Below the pieces are notes generated by a model. It had not been told where the DNA came from. It saw only the letters and a program-made list of their open reading frames with translations, and made no database searches. The position numbers and the translations under genes are program-made. A stretch of DNA of 64,000 bases, taken from Acidobacteriaceae bacterium. GTDB lineage: Bacteria; Acidobacteriota; Terriglobia; Terriglobales; Acidobacteriaceae. This document shows positions 41,680 through 50,374 of this stretch, piece by piece. The stretch lies in NCBI GenBank assembly GCA_025356095.1, contig JANXUR010000074.1:1-64000 (forward strand), read 5' to 3'. How positions within the stretch are numbered: position 1 is the first letter of the stretch; each line of letters starts with the position of its first letter.

Positions 41680-42062
41680 GCCTTACCGTCCAGAATAGGA
41701 AGCACATGTTCCCGCACTTGATCAGGCGTGAACGGCTTCCGGATATAGCCGCGCGCTCCATAAGAGAGAGCTTGCACGACGTGAGACTCACTGCCTTCGG
41801 TGGTAATCATCACTACCGGTGTGGATTTACTGTTGTCTAGGGTCTGCAACTGGCGCACAAATTCCAGCCCGTCCATCACGGGCATATTGATGTCGCACAG
41901 AATGAGATCTACACTTCGTTCGCCCAGTACGCACAGAGCTTCCGCGCCGTTGCCCGCTTCCAGCACTTCGGTGAGCGTGACTCCTGCCTGGCGCAGGGAG
42001 CGTTCTACAATCTTCCGCATTACGGAAGAGTCGTCTATGATTAGCGCGCGTACGTCACCCAT
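41676..42062 (-). CDS. cheY: Chemotaxis response regulator CheY
   Basis: A 128-residue single receiver domain. The acid pocket is IIDDSSVMRK, the phosphorylated Asp57 lies in CDINMPVMDGLEF, then Thr in MITTEGSES and Lys in YIRKPFTPDQV. It binds FliM to switch rotation, and sits in the same run as fliM. The start at 42062 has GGAAGG upstream; the open frame extends to 42242 into the neighbouring gene without domain similarity. Confidence 0.93.
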   Translation of the reverse strand: MGDVRALIIDDSSVMRKIVERSLRQAGVTLTEVLEAGNGAEALCVLGERSVDLILCDINMPVMDGLEFVRQLQTLDNSKSTPVVMITTEGSESHVVQALSYGARGYIRKPFTPDQVREHVLPILDGKA

Positions 42063-42159
42063 TGTTAGCCTTCCATCCTGTTGCGTCAGCAGCAGAGACT
42101 CTCTGCAACAGGCTGCTCTTCTGCAACTAGAGGGTCTATCGGCCTTAGGCGTACGGGCT

Positions 42160-43143
42160 TTAGAGCCGGCCAGAAGGCCGGGGGTAACCTTCGTCCGCGG
42201 CGTGGGAGGAAATGCCAGTTGTGGCAAGCGCCGGAGCTGCAAAGGTCACGTCAAAACTACCGCGTGAGGTATCGAGCCGCGCCCACAAGGTGCGGCGGCA
42301 ACCAAACAGACGAACTCCGCTAGCCTCTACCCGGCGGCAATAGTTGCCCAGTATTCGCGCCATCTCTGCTATTTCTACTACCGTGCGAATTCCTACTTCG
42401 CGATGCCGGGAAACTTGCCGGATGGCATTCATCTGCCGCTCAAATCCGCCTTCGCTGACGATGCCCGCTTCGGTGTTACAGTCCAACGCCTGCTGAATCG
42501 TGAACAAAGTGGGATAGTCAATGCCATCCACAAACGCAGTCAACAAAGTCCTCGTCGAGGCATTCCAGTGCACGCCCAGTACCCTGCAAGCTTCCATCAG
42601 TGCCACCGGTAACAGCCGACTCCCCGCCGCAGCCGAGGCGGATTGCATTACCAGCAAAGGTGCCGACCACTGCTGACCTAGCGCGGCGGTGACCTGCTCT
42701 TCGGTTGCCGCGCCTAAGTGTTGCAGCCATTCGCCAATCCGGCCTTCCCCTTCCCTGCGCTGCGCCGCCAACGCCGTCTGCAACTGGGTCGCCGTAATAT
42801 CGCCACGGGAAAGCATCAGTAAGCCCAGCGGCACCCGGTGATGGGGCGCTTTTGCCCTGCCCGAGCGCTCGATCAAGGCCGTAAGTTGCTCGTACGCTGC
42901 CTGTTCCCAGCACTCACCTCCGCAATACCACAGGCTATCCAGCAGCCGACCCGGGCGCAACCTTAGTTGGATGGAAGAGACGCCCCGCACCCGCTCGCAT
43001 TCTGGATTCGAACAGCGGTCAAACGCCAGCACCGAATGGTGGCTTTTTGCCGTCCGTAACCCGCCCGCAGTGCTTGATTCCGCTCCGGAACGAAGCCAGC
43101 CCAACGGCAAGGTTTGCCATGCGCGTGCCAACAGAGGCATCAT
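42160..43143 (-). CDS. Unrecognised Cys4 and MshEN-like protein in the C-ring operon
   Basis: A 327-residue cytoplasmic protein with no signal or membrane segment. It has a Cys44-x4-Cys49 and Cys74-x3-Cys78 pair, which suits a small zinc site. A helical stretch (about 104-170) with LGLLMLSRGDITATQLQTAL and EEQVTAALGQQWSAPLL resembles the MshEN/GspE N-terminal domain, which in other proteins can bind c-di-GMP. The C-terminal half is unassigned. It overlaps the fliN2 stop (ATGA) and precedes cheY by 97 bases. Function unknown; position suggests switch or chemotaxis control. Confidence 0.75.
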   Translation of the reverse strand: MMPLLARAWQTLPLGWLRSGAESSTAGGLRTAKSHHSVLAFDRCSNPECERVRGVSSIQLRLRPGRLLDSLWYCGGECWEQAAYEQLTALIERSGRAKAPHHRVPLGLLMLSRGDITATQLQTALAAQRREGEGRIGEWLQHLGAATEEQVTAALGQQWSAPLLVMQSASAAAGSRLLPVALMEACRVLGVHWNASTRTLLTAFVDGIDYPTLFTIQQALDCNTEAGIVSEGGFERQMNAIRQVSRHREVGIRTVVEIAEMARILGNYCRRVEASGVRLFGCRRTLWARLDTSRGSFDVTFAAPALATTGISSHAADEGYPRPSGRL

Positions 43144-44045
43144 GACGCCACCGCCGTAGCTGCCGTCACTGCCGTAACGCGCAATCCGTAATTGCCTTCC
43201 ACCACCACCACTTCGCCCTTGGCGATCACCTTGCCATCGAGTAACAATTCCACCGGGTCTTCAATCTGCTGGTCGAGTTCAATCACCGTGCCAGCACAAA
43301 AATCGAGAATTTCACGCAGCGGCATCCGCCGCCGCCCAAAGCGCAACACCACGCCCAAATGGACGTCCCAGAGTAAGTCGAGATTGGCGGCAGTTCGATT
43401 GGCGTTTGCTGGATTGGCGTTTGCTGGATTGGCGTTCGCTGGATTGGGGTTCGCGCTCGCGGCTGTAGCCGCACTTGGAATTGCCTCTGCCACCACAGTT
43501 GCGGGGATGAGGGACGCTGCCAGCGAGTCATCGCCGAGCGCAATCAATGTCGCCAGCATAGTGTCGCCGTCGGCCAAGGTCAACGCGGAAACGCCTTCGC
43601 CTGCGGATGGCGGAGACGACTCCAGCGAAACGTCCAGTTTGACTTCGCCAAACTCTGCCTTGATCGCTGTCCCAATCAGACCGCCGGCTTGCCGGAAGAG
43701 CTCGAGGAGAGCTTCGCGGGAGTCATCGGTGAGGGCGCGAGTGGAAGCGTCTCCGGGGTCCTCGCCGGTAAATTGGCAAGCCAGCAGCACGGCATCGGCT
43801 TCACTCAGATGCATGGCGAGACGTCCGGCAAACTTGCCGTCACGCCCGCCACTGTGCTGGAGAATGATTGCCGGCAAGGCACTTTCAGGAATCGTCAATC
43901 CGCTTGGAGCCAGCAAAGCTGCTTGCAGCGTCTTGCCAGACATCTGTCCCAATACGCTAGCCAGTTGTCCGCCCCACAGGGTGAGGTAGCGCGCTATGGG
44001 GGAAGGACTGGTCGAGGGTGTAGTGGAACTGGCTGGTGCGCTCAT
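43140..44045 (-). CDS. FliN/FliY-type switch protein, long form
   Basis: A 301-residue protein with a C-terminal SpoA (FliN) domain: LLWDVHLGVVLRFGRRRMPL, then VIELDQQIEDPVELLLDGKVIAKGEVV (shown in two parts of one domain). The N-terminal 170 residues look like a CheC-type domain (ALLELFRQAGGLIGTAIKAEFG), as in FliY, but the phosphatase Glu/Asn pair is not evident. Between them is an Asn-Pro-Ala repeat from 15-bp DNA units. It overlaps fliM by ATGA. A second, short FliN lies at 51408. Confidence 0.83.
   Translation of the reverse strand: MSAPASSTTPSTSPSPIARYLTLWGGQLASVLGQMSGKTLQAALLAPSGLTIPESALPAIILQHSGGRDGKFAGRLAMHLSEADAVLLACQFTGEDPGDASTRALTDDSREALLELFRQAGGLIGTAIKAEFGEVKLDVSLESSPPSAGEGVSALTLADGDTMLATLIALGDDSLAASLIPATVVAEAIPSAATAASANPNPANANPANANPANANRTAANLDLLWDVHLGVVLRFGRRRMPLREILDFCAGTVIELDQQIEDPVELLLDGKVIAKGEVVVVEGNYGLRVTAVTAATAVAS
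43397..43454. repeat. 15-bp repeats in fliN2
   Basis: Two identical GATTGGCGTTTGCTG units, then GATTGGCGTTCGCTG and a partial fourth copy encode the NPANA linker between the two domains. The frame is kept. Confidence 0.88.
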
Positions 44046-45019
44046 CCCTGCACCCCCTCAACCGACGTTCCAATTCCGAGTGCCTGCTGCAACTGGGCCA
44101 CGCGATGGACGCCGCGACGTGCGACATGCGCAGCAAATGCTGGCGTGCCTGCCGTGGTCACAGTCGCTGGCCGGTCCACTCCATAACGCAGTGGCAGAAT
44201 CATACCCGGCTGCAGTTCCAGCAAGTCTTCTGCCGTCACCGGAACCTCAAACAAGCTCAGATCCACCGGGAAAGTGCATTCCCGCAACAGCCGCCGCATC
44301 CGGGCTTGCGCGCCCGGCTGTTTGCGCGGACGGCGCTCTTCAATTTGCCGGGAAAGGCGCCGCAGTAGCGCGCCTGAAACCACCGGGGGAAAGGCAAAGC
44401 TGAACGCACCGCTCGCCGAATTCAATTTGATTTCAAAACTCAATGCCAAGATCCGCTCTTGAAACGGGATCAGCCGTTGAAAATCGCCCGGCAGAGTGGG
44501 ATTCTCCAAGTGGAAGCTCAGCGGCAGCAGCTTCCACGGACCTTCGAGCTCTTGGCAGAAGAGGCCAATCAGGTCGCGCAAAATTGGGTCTTCGATTTCG
44601 CTGATCGGACGGCCCGGGGGCTCGGCCTGACCGAGTCCGCCCAGCAGCGAATCCATCAGAGCAAAGGTGATTCCCAGATCAATCTGCAAGGCCGCCTGTG
44701 CCGCTAACGGCATTACGGAGACGGACGCGAGATAGCTCTGGTCGGGAACCCGGTCAAGATAGTCGAGAAAGGGTAAGCTTTCGGCGGATACCAATGCTAC
44801 CGTTACTTCGGTCTGCAGAAATGCCGTCATGCGCTGCGTCAGCCCGCGCGCGAACGTCTCGTGCATATAAGTAATGGCACTCATGGCCGCGCCGCCAATC
44901 AGGCTGGTTTGGGCAAAATCACAGGGAACGACTGAGGGGGCGACTGCTTCTGCCTTTCCGCCTCCCCGGGCGGCCCGTACCATCGCATCAATTTCTTGCT
45001 GACTGAGAATTTTTTCCAT
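44042..45019 (-). CDS. fliM: Flagellar motor switch protein FliM
   Basis: The 325-residue FliM forms the middle of the C-ring. The N-terminal CheY-P-binding motif reads LSQQEIDAMV, the CheC-like middle domain has GLTQRMTAFLQTEV and LIGLFCQELEGPW, and the SpoA domain forms the C-terminus (ILPLRYGVDRPATVTTAGTP). The position of the conserved GGxG motif is filled by LLGGLGQAEPP. AGGAAA precedes the ATG. It overlaps fliN2. Confidence 0.94.
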   Translation of the reverse strand: MEKILSQQEIDAMVRAARGGGKAEAVAPSVVPCDFAQTSLIGGAAMSAITYMHETFARGLTQRMTAFLQTEVTVALVSAESLPFLDYLDRVPDQSYLASVSVMPLAAQAALQIDLGITFALMDSLLGGLGQAEPPGRPISEIEDPILRDLIGLFCQELEGPWKLLPLSFHLENPTLPGDFQRLIPFQERILALSFEIKLNSASGAFSFAFPPVVSGALLRRLSRQIEERRPRKQPGAQARMRRLLRECTFPVDLSLFEVPVTAEDLLELQPGMILPLRYGVDRPATVTTAGTPAFAAHVARRGVHRVAQLQQALGIGTSVEGVQG

Positions 45020-45153
45020 GCTTTTCCTGCTACGCCGTTCCTGCTATGTCTTTCGCCGTCCCCTTGCGGGTAACGGCGGCTTACTCTCTAGACTGGTGGT
45101 GCGGCGGCATTCCAGCAATGTCGCCAAGGTAGGAAGCCTTTGGTGTCAACGGG

Positions 45154-45960
45154 CTAGCGTCGCGCCGCTTGCACCTGACTTCGCTGCGCAACCGGCAGTA
45201 CGGGAGCATCACCACGCGTCAGGTCATGCAGCCGCGACCGCAGCCGCACCAGCGCCAGCGTATGAATTTGCGATACCCGCGACTCGCCTACTCCCAGCAC
45301 CAGCCCCACCTCTTTCATGGTGAGTTCCTCGAAGTAGTACAGCGCCAGCACCTTGCGCTCCTTCTCGGGCAGATCGCCGATGGCTTTGGCCAGCAGGGCT
45401 TTCATCTCCGCCGCCAGACACTGCTGAAACGGGTTATCTTCCAATGCGGGCACCTGTTCTGAGAGGTCTTCTTCCCGCCCGTCCTGTGGAGATTCCACAT
45501 TCACGCTCCCTACATCCAGCCCCTGCAATTCGTTGAGCAAATGATGGAATTCGGGCAGCGACATTTCCATGTCTTGTGCTAGTTCGGCTTCGGTGGCGGC
45601 GCGTCCCAGATGGTGACTGAGCCGCGAGTTGGCCTCTTCCAGCCGCCGCGCTTTGCGGCGCAGATCCCGCGGACTCCAGTCCAGCTCACGCAAGCTGTCC
45701 AGAATCGCTCCCCGGATGCGGAACTTGGCATACGAACTGAACTGCACGTCCCGGGTCTGGTCAAATTTGTGGAAGGCGTCCATCAAGCCGAGCACGCCGG
45801 CGTGCACCAAATCCTCCAGTGGTACGTGCCGGGGCAGCCGTTCGTGGATGCGGCGCGCAATATACTTCACCTGTGGCAACTGTTCCAGCAAGATGCGCTC
45901 CCGTTCTTCGGCGGAGCTGTCGCGGTAGGTCTCGGCGGCGGGGTTGGGCGTCGGATTCAT
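45154..45960 (-). CDS. fliA: Flagellar sigma factor sigma-28
   Basis: The 268-residue FliA (WhiG type) reads late flagellar and chemotaxis promoters. Region 2 has VPLEDLVHAGVLGLMDAFHK and VQFSSYAKFRIRGAILDSLR; region 3 has LDWSPRDLRRKARRLEEA; region 4 has LPEKERKVLALYYFEELTMK and LGVGESRVSQIHTLAL. Three candidate target promoters are visible near cheW, flbD and fliC. Its inhibitor flgM lies 9 kb away in the same cluster. AAAGGA precedes the ATG. Confidence 0.95.
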   Translation of the reverse strand: MNPTPNPAAETYRDSSAEERERILLEQLPQVKYIARRIHERLPRHVPLEDLVHAGVLGLMDAFHKFDQTRDVQFSSYAKFRIRGAILDSLRELDWSPRDLRRKARRLEEANSRLSHHLGRAATEAELAQDMEMSLPEFHHLLNELQGLDVGSVNVESPQDGREEDLSEQVPALEDNPFQQCLAAEMKALLAKAIGDLPEKERKVLALYYFEELTMKEVGLVLGVGESRVSQIHTLALVRLRSRLHDLTRGDAPVLPVAQRSQVQAARR

Positions 45961-45989
45961 AGTCGGGTCCTTTCAGTCGTTCTATTCCA

Positions 45990-46025
45990 GTTCCTGTTCG
46001 AGTTCCTGTTCGAGTTCCTGCTTCA
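45990..46025. repeat. 12-bp repeats between flhA and fliA
   Basis: GTTCCTGTTCGA twice, then GTTCCTGCTTCA. They occupy about half of the 74-base gap between flhA and fliA. Confidence 0.8.
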
Positions 46026-46034
46026 GAGGTGGCA

Positions 46035-48128
46035 CTAGCGCACCATGCCCACCGATTGCACTGAGACCACCGGCGGAATTTCGCCGGGAGCCAACACCAC
46101 GATCTTGGGCAAGAATGGTTCCAGAATCCGGCGTAGATGAAAGCGCGCCGGAGTGTTGCACAGTATGACGGGCGAAGCGATGTCAATTTGCTCGCCCGCC
46201 AGCTTGCGTAAACCTTCTAGAATGCGGCGTACAAAGCTGGTTTGCAGTCCGCTGCCGGGTTGGCCTCCGGGCTGCATCTGGAAGGCGCGACCGATCTCTT
46301 CTTCCACCGCTGGGTCGAGCGTGATCACTTTCAGCCCGCCGTCTTGCACGAAAGGCTTCACCAGCGCCCGGCCCATGGCCTGCCGCGCCGTTTCCACCAG
46401 CAATACTGAGTTTTTGCTAATGGCGGCGGCATCAAGCAGCGCTTCCAGAATGCTGGAGAGGTCGCGGATGGAAACCTGCTCACGCAACAGTTGCTGCAAC
46501 ACTTTTTGCACTTCGCCAAGCGAGAGCAGTTTGGGCACAAGTTCTTCGACCAGTTTGGGTTGTGCCTCGCCCAACCGGTCGAGCAACCGTTTCACCTCCT
46601 GCCGGTTGAGCAGTTCCCACGCATGTTGACGGATCACTTCTGCCAGATGTGTGGCCAGAGCCGACGTCTGATCTACCACGGCGTATCCCGAAGCCAGCGC
46701 TTGATTCTGCAGCGCAGGATTGATCCACAACGCGCTTACCCCAAAGGCGGGCTCGCGTGTGGTGACGCCCGCCAGCGGCGGCGCGTCCATGGTGGAAGCA
46801 ATGGCGAGCAGATCATTTTCATGCATCTGCCAGCGCGCGACTTCAATGCCACGCAAACAAATTAGATATTCCCGCGGCGCCAGCTTCAGGTTGTCAGTGA
46901 TATGCACTGGTGGCACGATGAACCCGAGTTGCTGGGCCAGATTCTGCCGCAAGGCGCGGATGCGATTCAGCAACTGTCCGCCTTGCTGGCTATCCACCAT
47001 CGGCACCAGAGCGTAGCCCACTTCGAGACTCAACTCGTCCAGCTTGAGCAACGATTCCATGGCATCGGGCAGCGGAGCGTCGTTCTTGGCTTTGGCGGCA
47101 GCGCCAGTCGCGGCTTCCCCTTCTGCGGGCTGCTGTTTGGCGCGCCATGCCAGTGCACCCATCAACGCCGCTAGCAGCAGAAACGAAAACTTGGGCAAAC
47201 CCGGGATCGCCGCCAGAGCCAGCATGACGCCAGCCGCAATCCACAAGACCCGGCTGCGGCCAAAGAGTTGCTTGCCGAGGTCGGCTGCCAGGCTGGCATC
47301 CGACGAAGCCCGCGTCACCACCATGCCGCCCGCCATCGAAACCAGTAACGAGGGAATCATCGTTACCAGCCCATCGCCCACCGTAAGCACGGTGTAGGTC
47401 TTCAGGGCTTCGCGGAACGGAATATCCTGTTGAAAGACGCCAATCAAAAACCCGGCCACGATGTTGATTCCGGTAATCAACACGGTGGCCATGGCATCGC
47501 GCTGATTGAAGCGGGCCGCGCCGTCCATCGCGCCGTAGAACTCAGCCTCCCGCGAGACCTGCTGGCGCCGGGTGCGCGCGTCGTTTTCGTCAATGAGGCC
47601 GGCATTCAAATCGGCATCAATCGCCATCTGCTTGCCGGGCAGGGCATCGAGCGTGAAGCGGGCGGTGACTTCCGCCGTACGCACTGCGCCATGGCTCACC
47701 ACCAGATACTGGATGGCAATCAATGCCAGGAACAGGACAAAGCCCACCACGTAGTTGCCGCCCACCACAAACTGTCCAAACGCTTCAATTACCCGGCCTG
47801 CCGCCGATGCCCCTTCGGCACCATGCAACAAAATCCGCCGACTCGACGCCAGATTCAGTGACAGCCGGAACAGGGTCAGCAGCAGCAACAAGCTGGGAAA
47901 CACGGAAAACTGTGCTGGCCGCAGGATGTGCACTGCCGAGAGCAGTACCACCACCGACGCGGTGATACTGGTGGCTAGCAGCACATCCAGCAGGAAGCTG
48001 GGCAGAGGCACCAGCATCACAAAGATGAGTGCCACCGCCGCGATGGGCAGGGCCCATTCGGCGGCGTTGGCGATGTTGTTGCTGTTGCGTCCGCTGCCCA
48101 AACCGGGCAGAGCGATAGTTGTGGCCAT
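46035..48128 (-). CDS. flhA: Flagellar export gate protein FlhA
   Basis: The 697-residue FlhA forms the nonameric export ring. The N-terminal half has about eight membrane helices and the conserved loop RFTLDALPGKQMAIDADLNAG (family FHIPEP signature region). The C-terminal cytoplasmic domain (about 340-690) binds chaperone-substrate pairs and includes VPPVHITDN and LRQNLAQQLGFI. It starts 3 bases after flhB. flhF and flhG, which often follow flhA, are absent: fliA comes next. Confidence 0.96.
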   Translation of the reverse strand: MATTIALPGLGSGRNSNNIANAAEWALPIAAVALIFVMLVPLPSFLLDVLLATSITASVVVLLSAVHILRPAQFSVFPSLLLLLTLFRLSLNLASSRRILLHGAEGASAAGRVIEAFGQFVVGGNYVVGFVLFLALIAIQYLVVSHGAVRTAEVTARFTLDALPGKQMAIDADLNAGLIDENDARTRRQQVSREAEFYGAMDGAARFNQRDAMATVLITGINIVAGFLIGVFQQDIPFREALKTYTVLTVGDGLVTMIPSLLVSMAGGMVVTRASSDASLAADLGKQLFGRSRVLWIAAGVMLALAAIPGLPKFSFLLLAALMGALAWRAKQQPAEGEAATGAAAKAKNDAPLPDAMESLLKLDELSLEVGYALVPMVDSQQGGQLLNRIRALRQNLAQQLGFIVPPVHITDNLKLAPREYLICLRGIEVARWQMHENDLLAIASTMDAPPLAGVTTREPAFGVSALWINPALQNQALASGYAVVDQTSALATHLAEVIRQHAWELLNRQEVKRLLDRLGEAQPKLVEELVPKLLSLGEVQKVLQQLLREQVSIRDLSSILEALLDAAAISKNSVLLVETARQAMGRALVKPFVQDGGLKVITLDPAVEEEIGRAFQMQPGGQPGSGLQTSFVRRILEGLRKLAGEQIDIASPVILCNTPARFHLRRILEPFLPKIVVLAPGEIPPVVSVQSVGMVR

Positions 48129-48131
48129 GAC

Positions 48132-49202
48132 TTAGCGGCCTCCTGCGGCGCGCGCCTGAGCGCGGAAGATAGCCGCCAGAACTTCGGCGACAACTGCATA
48201 AAGTTTGGGTGGAATGCTTTGTCCAATTTCCACCGCGCGATAAAGGGTGTGAGCCAGCGGCTTGTTTTCAATCATAGGAATGCCCTGCCACAAAGCGATT
48301 TGTTTGATCTGCTGCGCCAACCGGTTACGGCCCTTGGCGACCACCACGGGAGCCGGCATCTCCGGGGAATACTGAATCGCAATGGCATATTCATGCGGGT
48401 TGGTGATGACCACCGTCGCCTGCTTGACCTCCTGCATCATGCGGCGGCGCCGCATCTGCCGTTGCAGACGCCGAATCCGGCCCTTCACCATCGGATTGCC
48501 TTCCGAATCCTTCGCCTCTTCGCGAACTTCCTGCCGGCTCATCTTGAGCCCGGATTCGAAATGCTGACGTTGCAACAGATAGTCCACGCCCGCCCAGCCC
48601 AGCATCACCAGACCCACCTTCCATCCTGCTTCGTATAAGCGGGAGGCCAGAAACGAAAGAAAAACGCGAAACCCCATCCGCGAACTGGTCAACAGCGGGT
48701 GCCAGTCGCGGAGTACCATTTGCCACACCAGCCAGGTGACCACAGCCGTCGGCAGCAGCGTCTTCAGTAGGGAACTGAGACCGGCAAGCGAGAACAACTG
48801 CTTCAGTTTGGCGGCTGGGCTGATGCGCTGAATCTTTGGTTGCAACAATGCCGGAGCTACCACGATGCCGCCCTGAGCCAGCGTTGCGGCCAGCGCTGCC
48901 ATCCACAACGCACCCAGCAGCAAGCCCACCCCTGCCAGCGGCATTACCACGGACATAGGCAGCAGTTGCGTACTGAGCACCGCCTCGTGAGCTAGGTCGT
49001 GCGTGGCGCCCACATCAAGATCCCGTTGCAACAGTGCGCGCCAGGCTACGCCCCAACGCGGAGCCAGCGTTGCCAGCAGCAGCACGCCGGTCAGCAGTGA
49101 CAAGCTGGAGCCCAGCTCGCGGCTGCGCAGTACCTGCCCCTCTTCGCGGGCCTTTTGCCGTCGCCGCTGCGTTGCCTGTTCGGATTTGTTTTCGTCAGCC
49201 AT
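48132..49202 (-). CDS. flhB: Flagellar export switch protein FlhB with NPHE instead of NPTH
   Basis: The 356-residue FlhB switches export from hook to filament proteins. The start is ENKSEQATQRRRQKAREEGQ, the family signature; four membrane helices follow; the cytoplasmic domain holds the autocleavage site. The usual NPTH reads Asn268-Pro269-His270-Glu271 in VVITNPHEYAIAI. The Asn-Pro bond is kept, but Thr and His are replaced. Cleavage may be slower or handled differently. It follows fliR by 81 bases. Confidence 0.94.
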   Translation of the reverse strand: MADENKSEQATQRRRQKAREEGQVLRSRELGSSLSLLTGVLLLATLAPRWGVAWRALLQRDLDVGATHDLAHEAVLSTQLLPMSVVMPLAGVGLLLGALWMAALAATLAQGGIVVAPALLQPKIQRISPAAKLKQLFSLAGLSSLLKTLLPTAVVTWLVWQMVLRDWHPLLTSSRMGFRVFLSFLASRLYEAGWKVGLVMLGWAGVDYLLQRQHFESGLKMSRQEVREEAKDSEGNPMVKGRIRRLQRQMRRRRMMQEVKQATVVITNPHEYAIAIQYSPEMPAPVVVAKGRNRLAQQIKQIALWQGIPMIENKPLAHTLYRAVEIGQSIPPKLYAVVAEVLAAIFRAQARAAGGR

Positions 49203-49283
49203 CTTTCCTCGGTCGTCGTTGGGGTCGGCCCTGTGTTTGCTCTGTGTTTGCTGAATCTCGCCGCGCCGCGTTCGCCTGCGGCC

Positions 49284-50057
49284 TTAGTGCGCTAACCGCA
49301 GCCACTCTTCACCCAGCCGGAGCGCTCGCCCAAATTGACCTTCCAGAACCCCCGGCCACACTACGAGCGAACTGGCCAGCACCAGCAGGCCCACCACGCT
49401 TTTCAGCGAGACCCCAATCCACAACACGGGCAATTGCGGCGAAACCTTGCCCAGCAAACCCAGCGACACATCGGTCAAAATCGTGACCAGCATCACGGGA
49501 GCAGCAATCTGGATGCCTGCCAAGAAAATCGCACTCACCCCGTGCAGCAGCGAGCCGGTAAGTGCCCCACTGAGCCGCGCCGTGCCTGCCGGGACATAGG
49601 CAAAGCTGCTGGCCATACCTCGTAACATCCATTCCGGAACATCCATTGCCAGCAACAGCAACAGAAAGATCATCTGGTGAAAAAGCGACAACACGGGCGT
49701 ATCAATATTCGATTGCGGATCAAGAATCGAGACCAGCGACAAACCCACCTGAATCCCCAACACCTGCCCGGCAAACTGTGCCGCTTCAAACAACAATTGC
49801 AGCGGCAGCCCCAACAGAAAGCCCACCAGCGATTCGCTCACCAGCAAGTGCACCCACGAGGCCATATCTATGTGGTCGGGCACCGGCCCCACCAGCGGCA
49901 GCATCACTCCGGTCAGCAGCAAGGCCAGCCCCAAGCGAATCCGCAGCGGCATCAGTGCGCTGGAAAAGAAGGGAGCCACCAGCAGCAAGCCGCTGACGCG
50001 CGCGCCTGCCATGCCCGCCGCGATCAGCACCCGCTCGACTGCGATTACGCCTTCCAT
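49284..50057 (-). CDS. fliR: Flagellar export gate protein FliR
   Basis: The 257-residue integral membrane protein belongs to the FliPQR export gate. About six hydrophobic segments are visible (for example ARVSGLLLVAPFF, LRIRLGLALLLTGVML, FLLGLPLQLLFEAAQFAGQ). The GQxLGxQ-like stretch AGQVLGIQVGLSLVSILDP is diagnostic. It starts where fliQ ends. Confidence 0.94.
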   Translation of the reverse strand: MEGVIAVERVLIAAGMAGARVSGLLLVAPFFSSALMPLRIRLGLALLLTGVMLPLVGPVPDHIDMASWVHLLVSESLVGFLLGLPLQLLFEAAQFAGQVLGIQVGLSLVSILDPQSNIDTPVLSLFHQMIFLLLLLAMDVPEWMLRGMASSFAYVPAGTARLSGALTGSLLHGVSAIFLAGIQIAAPVMLVTILTDVSLGLLGKVSPQLPVLWIGVSLKSVVGLLVLASSLVVWPGVLEGQFGRALRLGEEWLRLAH

Positions 50058-50330
50058 CTAGTGCCCCACAAACGGACGCAAATCCGAGAACAACTGCACC
50101 GTATAGGTCGTCATGCGACGCACCATCCACGGCGTAAGCAAAAACGCCGCTGCTACCGCTGCCACCAGCCGCGGCACGGTAGAAAGCGTGGCGTCCTGCA
50201 AGGAGGTCAGCACCTGCACCAGGTTGATCAGCAGACTCACCACGGTGACGATGATCAGCAGCGGCGCACCCAGCAGCACCGCCATCTCCAGCGCCTTTCT
50301 TACCAGATCCACCACTTGTTCGGAGTTCAT
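50058..50330 (-). CDS. fliQ: Flagellar export gate protein FliQ
   Basis: The 90-residue FliQ has two membrane helices: AVLLGAPLLIIVTVVSLLIN and VPRLVAAVAAAFLLTPWMV. The signature around QVVDLVRKALEMAV is present. Length is exact for the family. It lies between fliP and fliR. Confidence 0.95.
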   Translation of the reverse strand: MNSEQVVDLVRKALEMAVLLGAPLLIIVTVVSLLINLVQVLTSLQDATLSTVPRLVAAVAAAFLLTPWMVRRMTTYTVQLFSDLRPFVGH

Positions 50331-50374
50331 CTCAGTCTTTCCCCAACCTTTCCCCCACCAGCCTCATGCCACGG

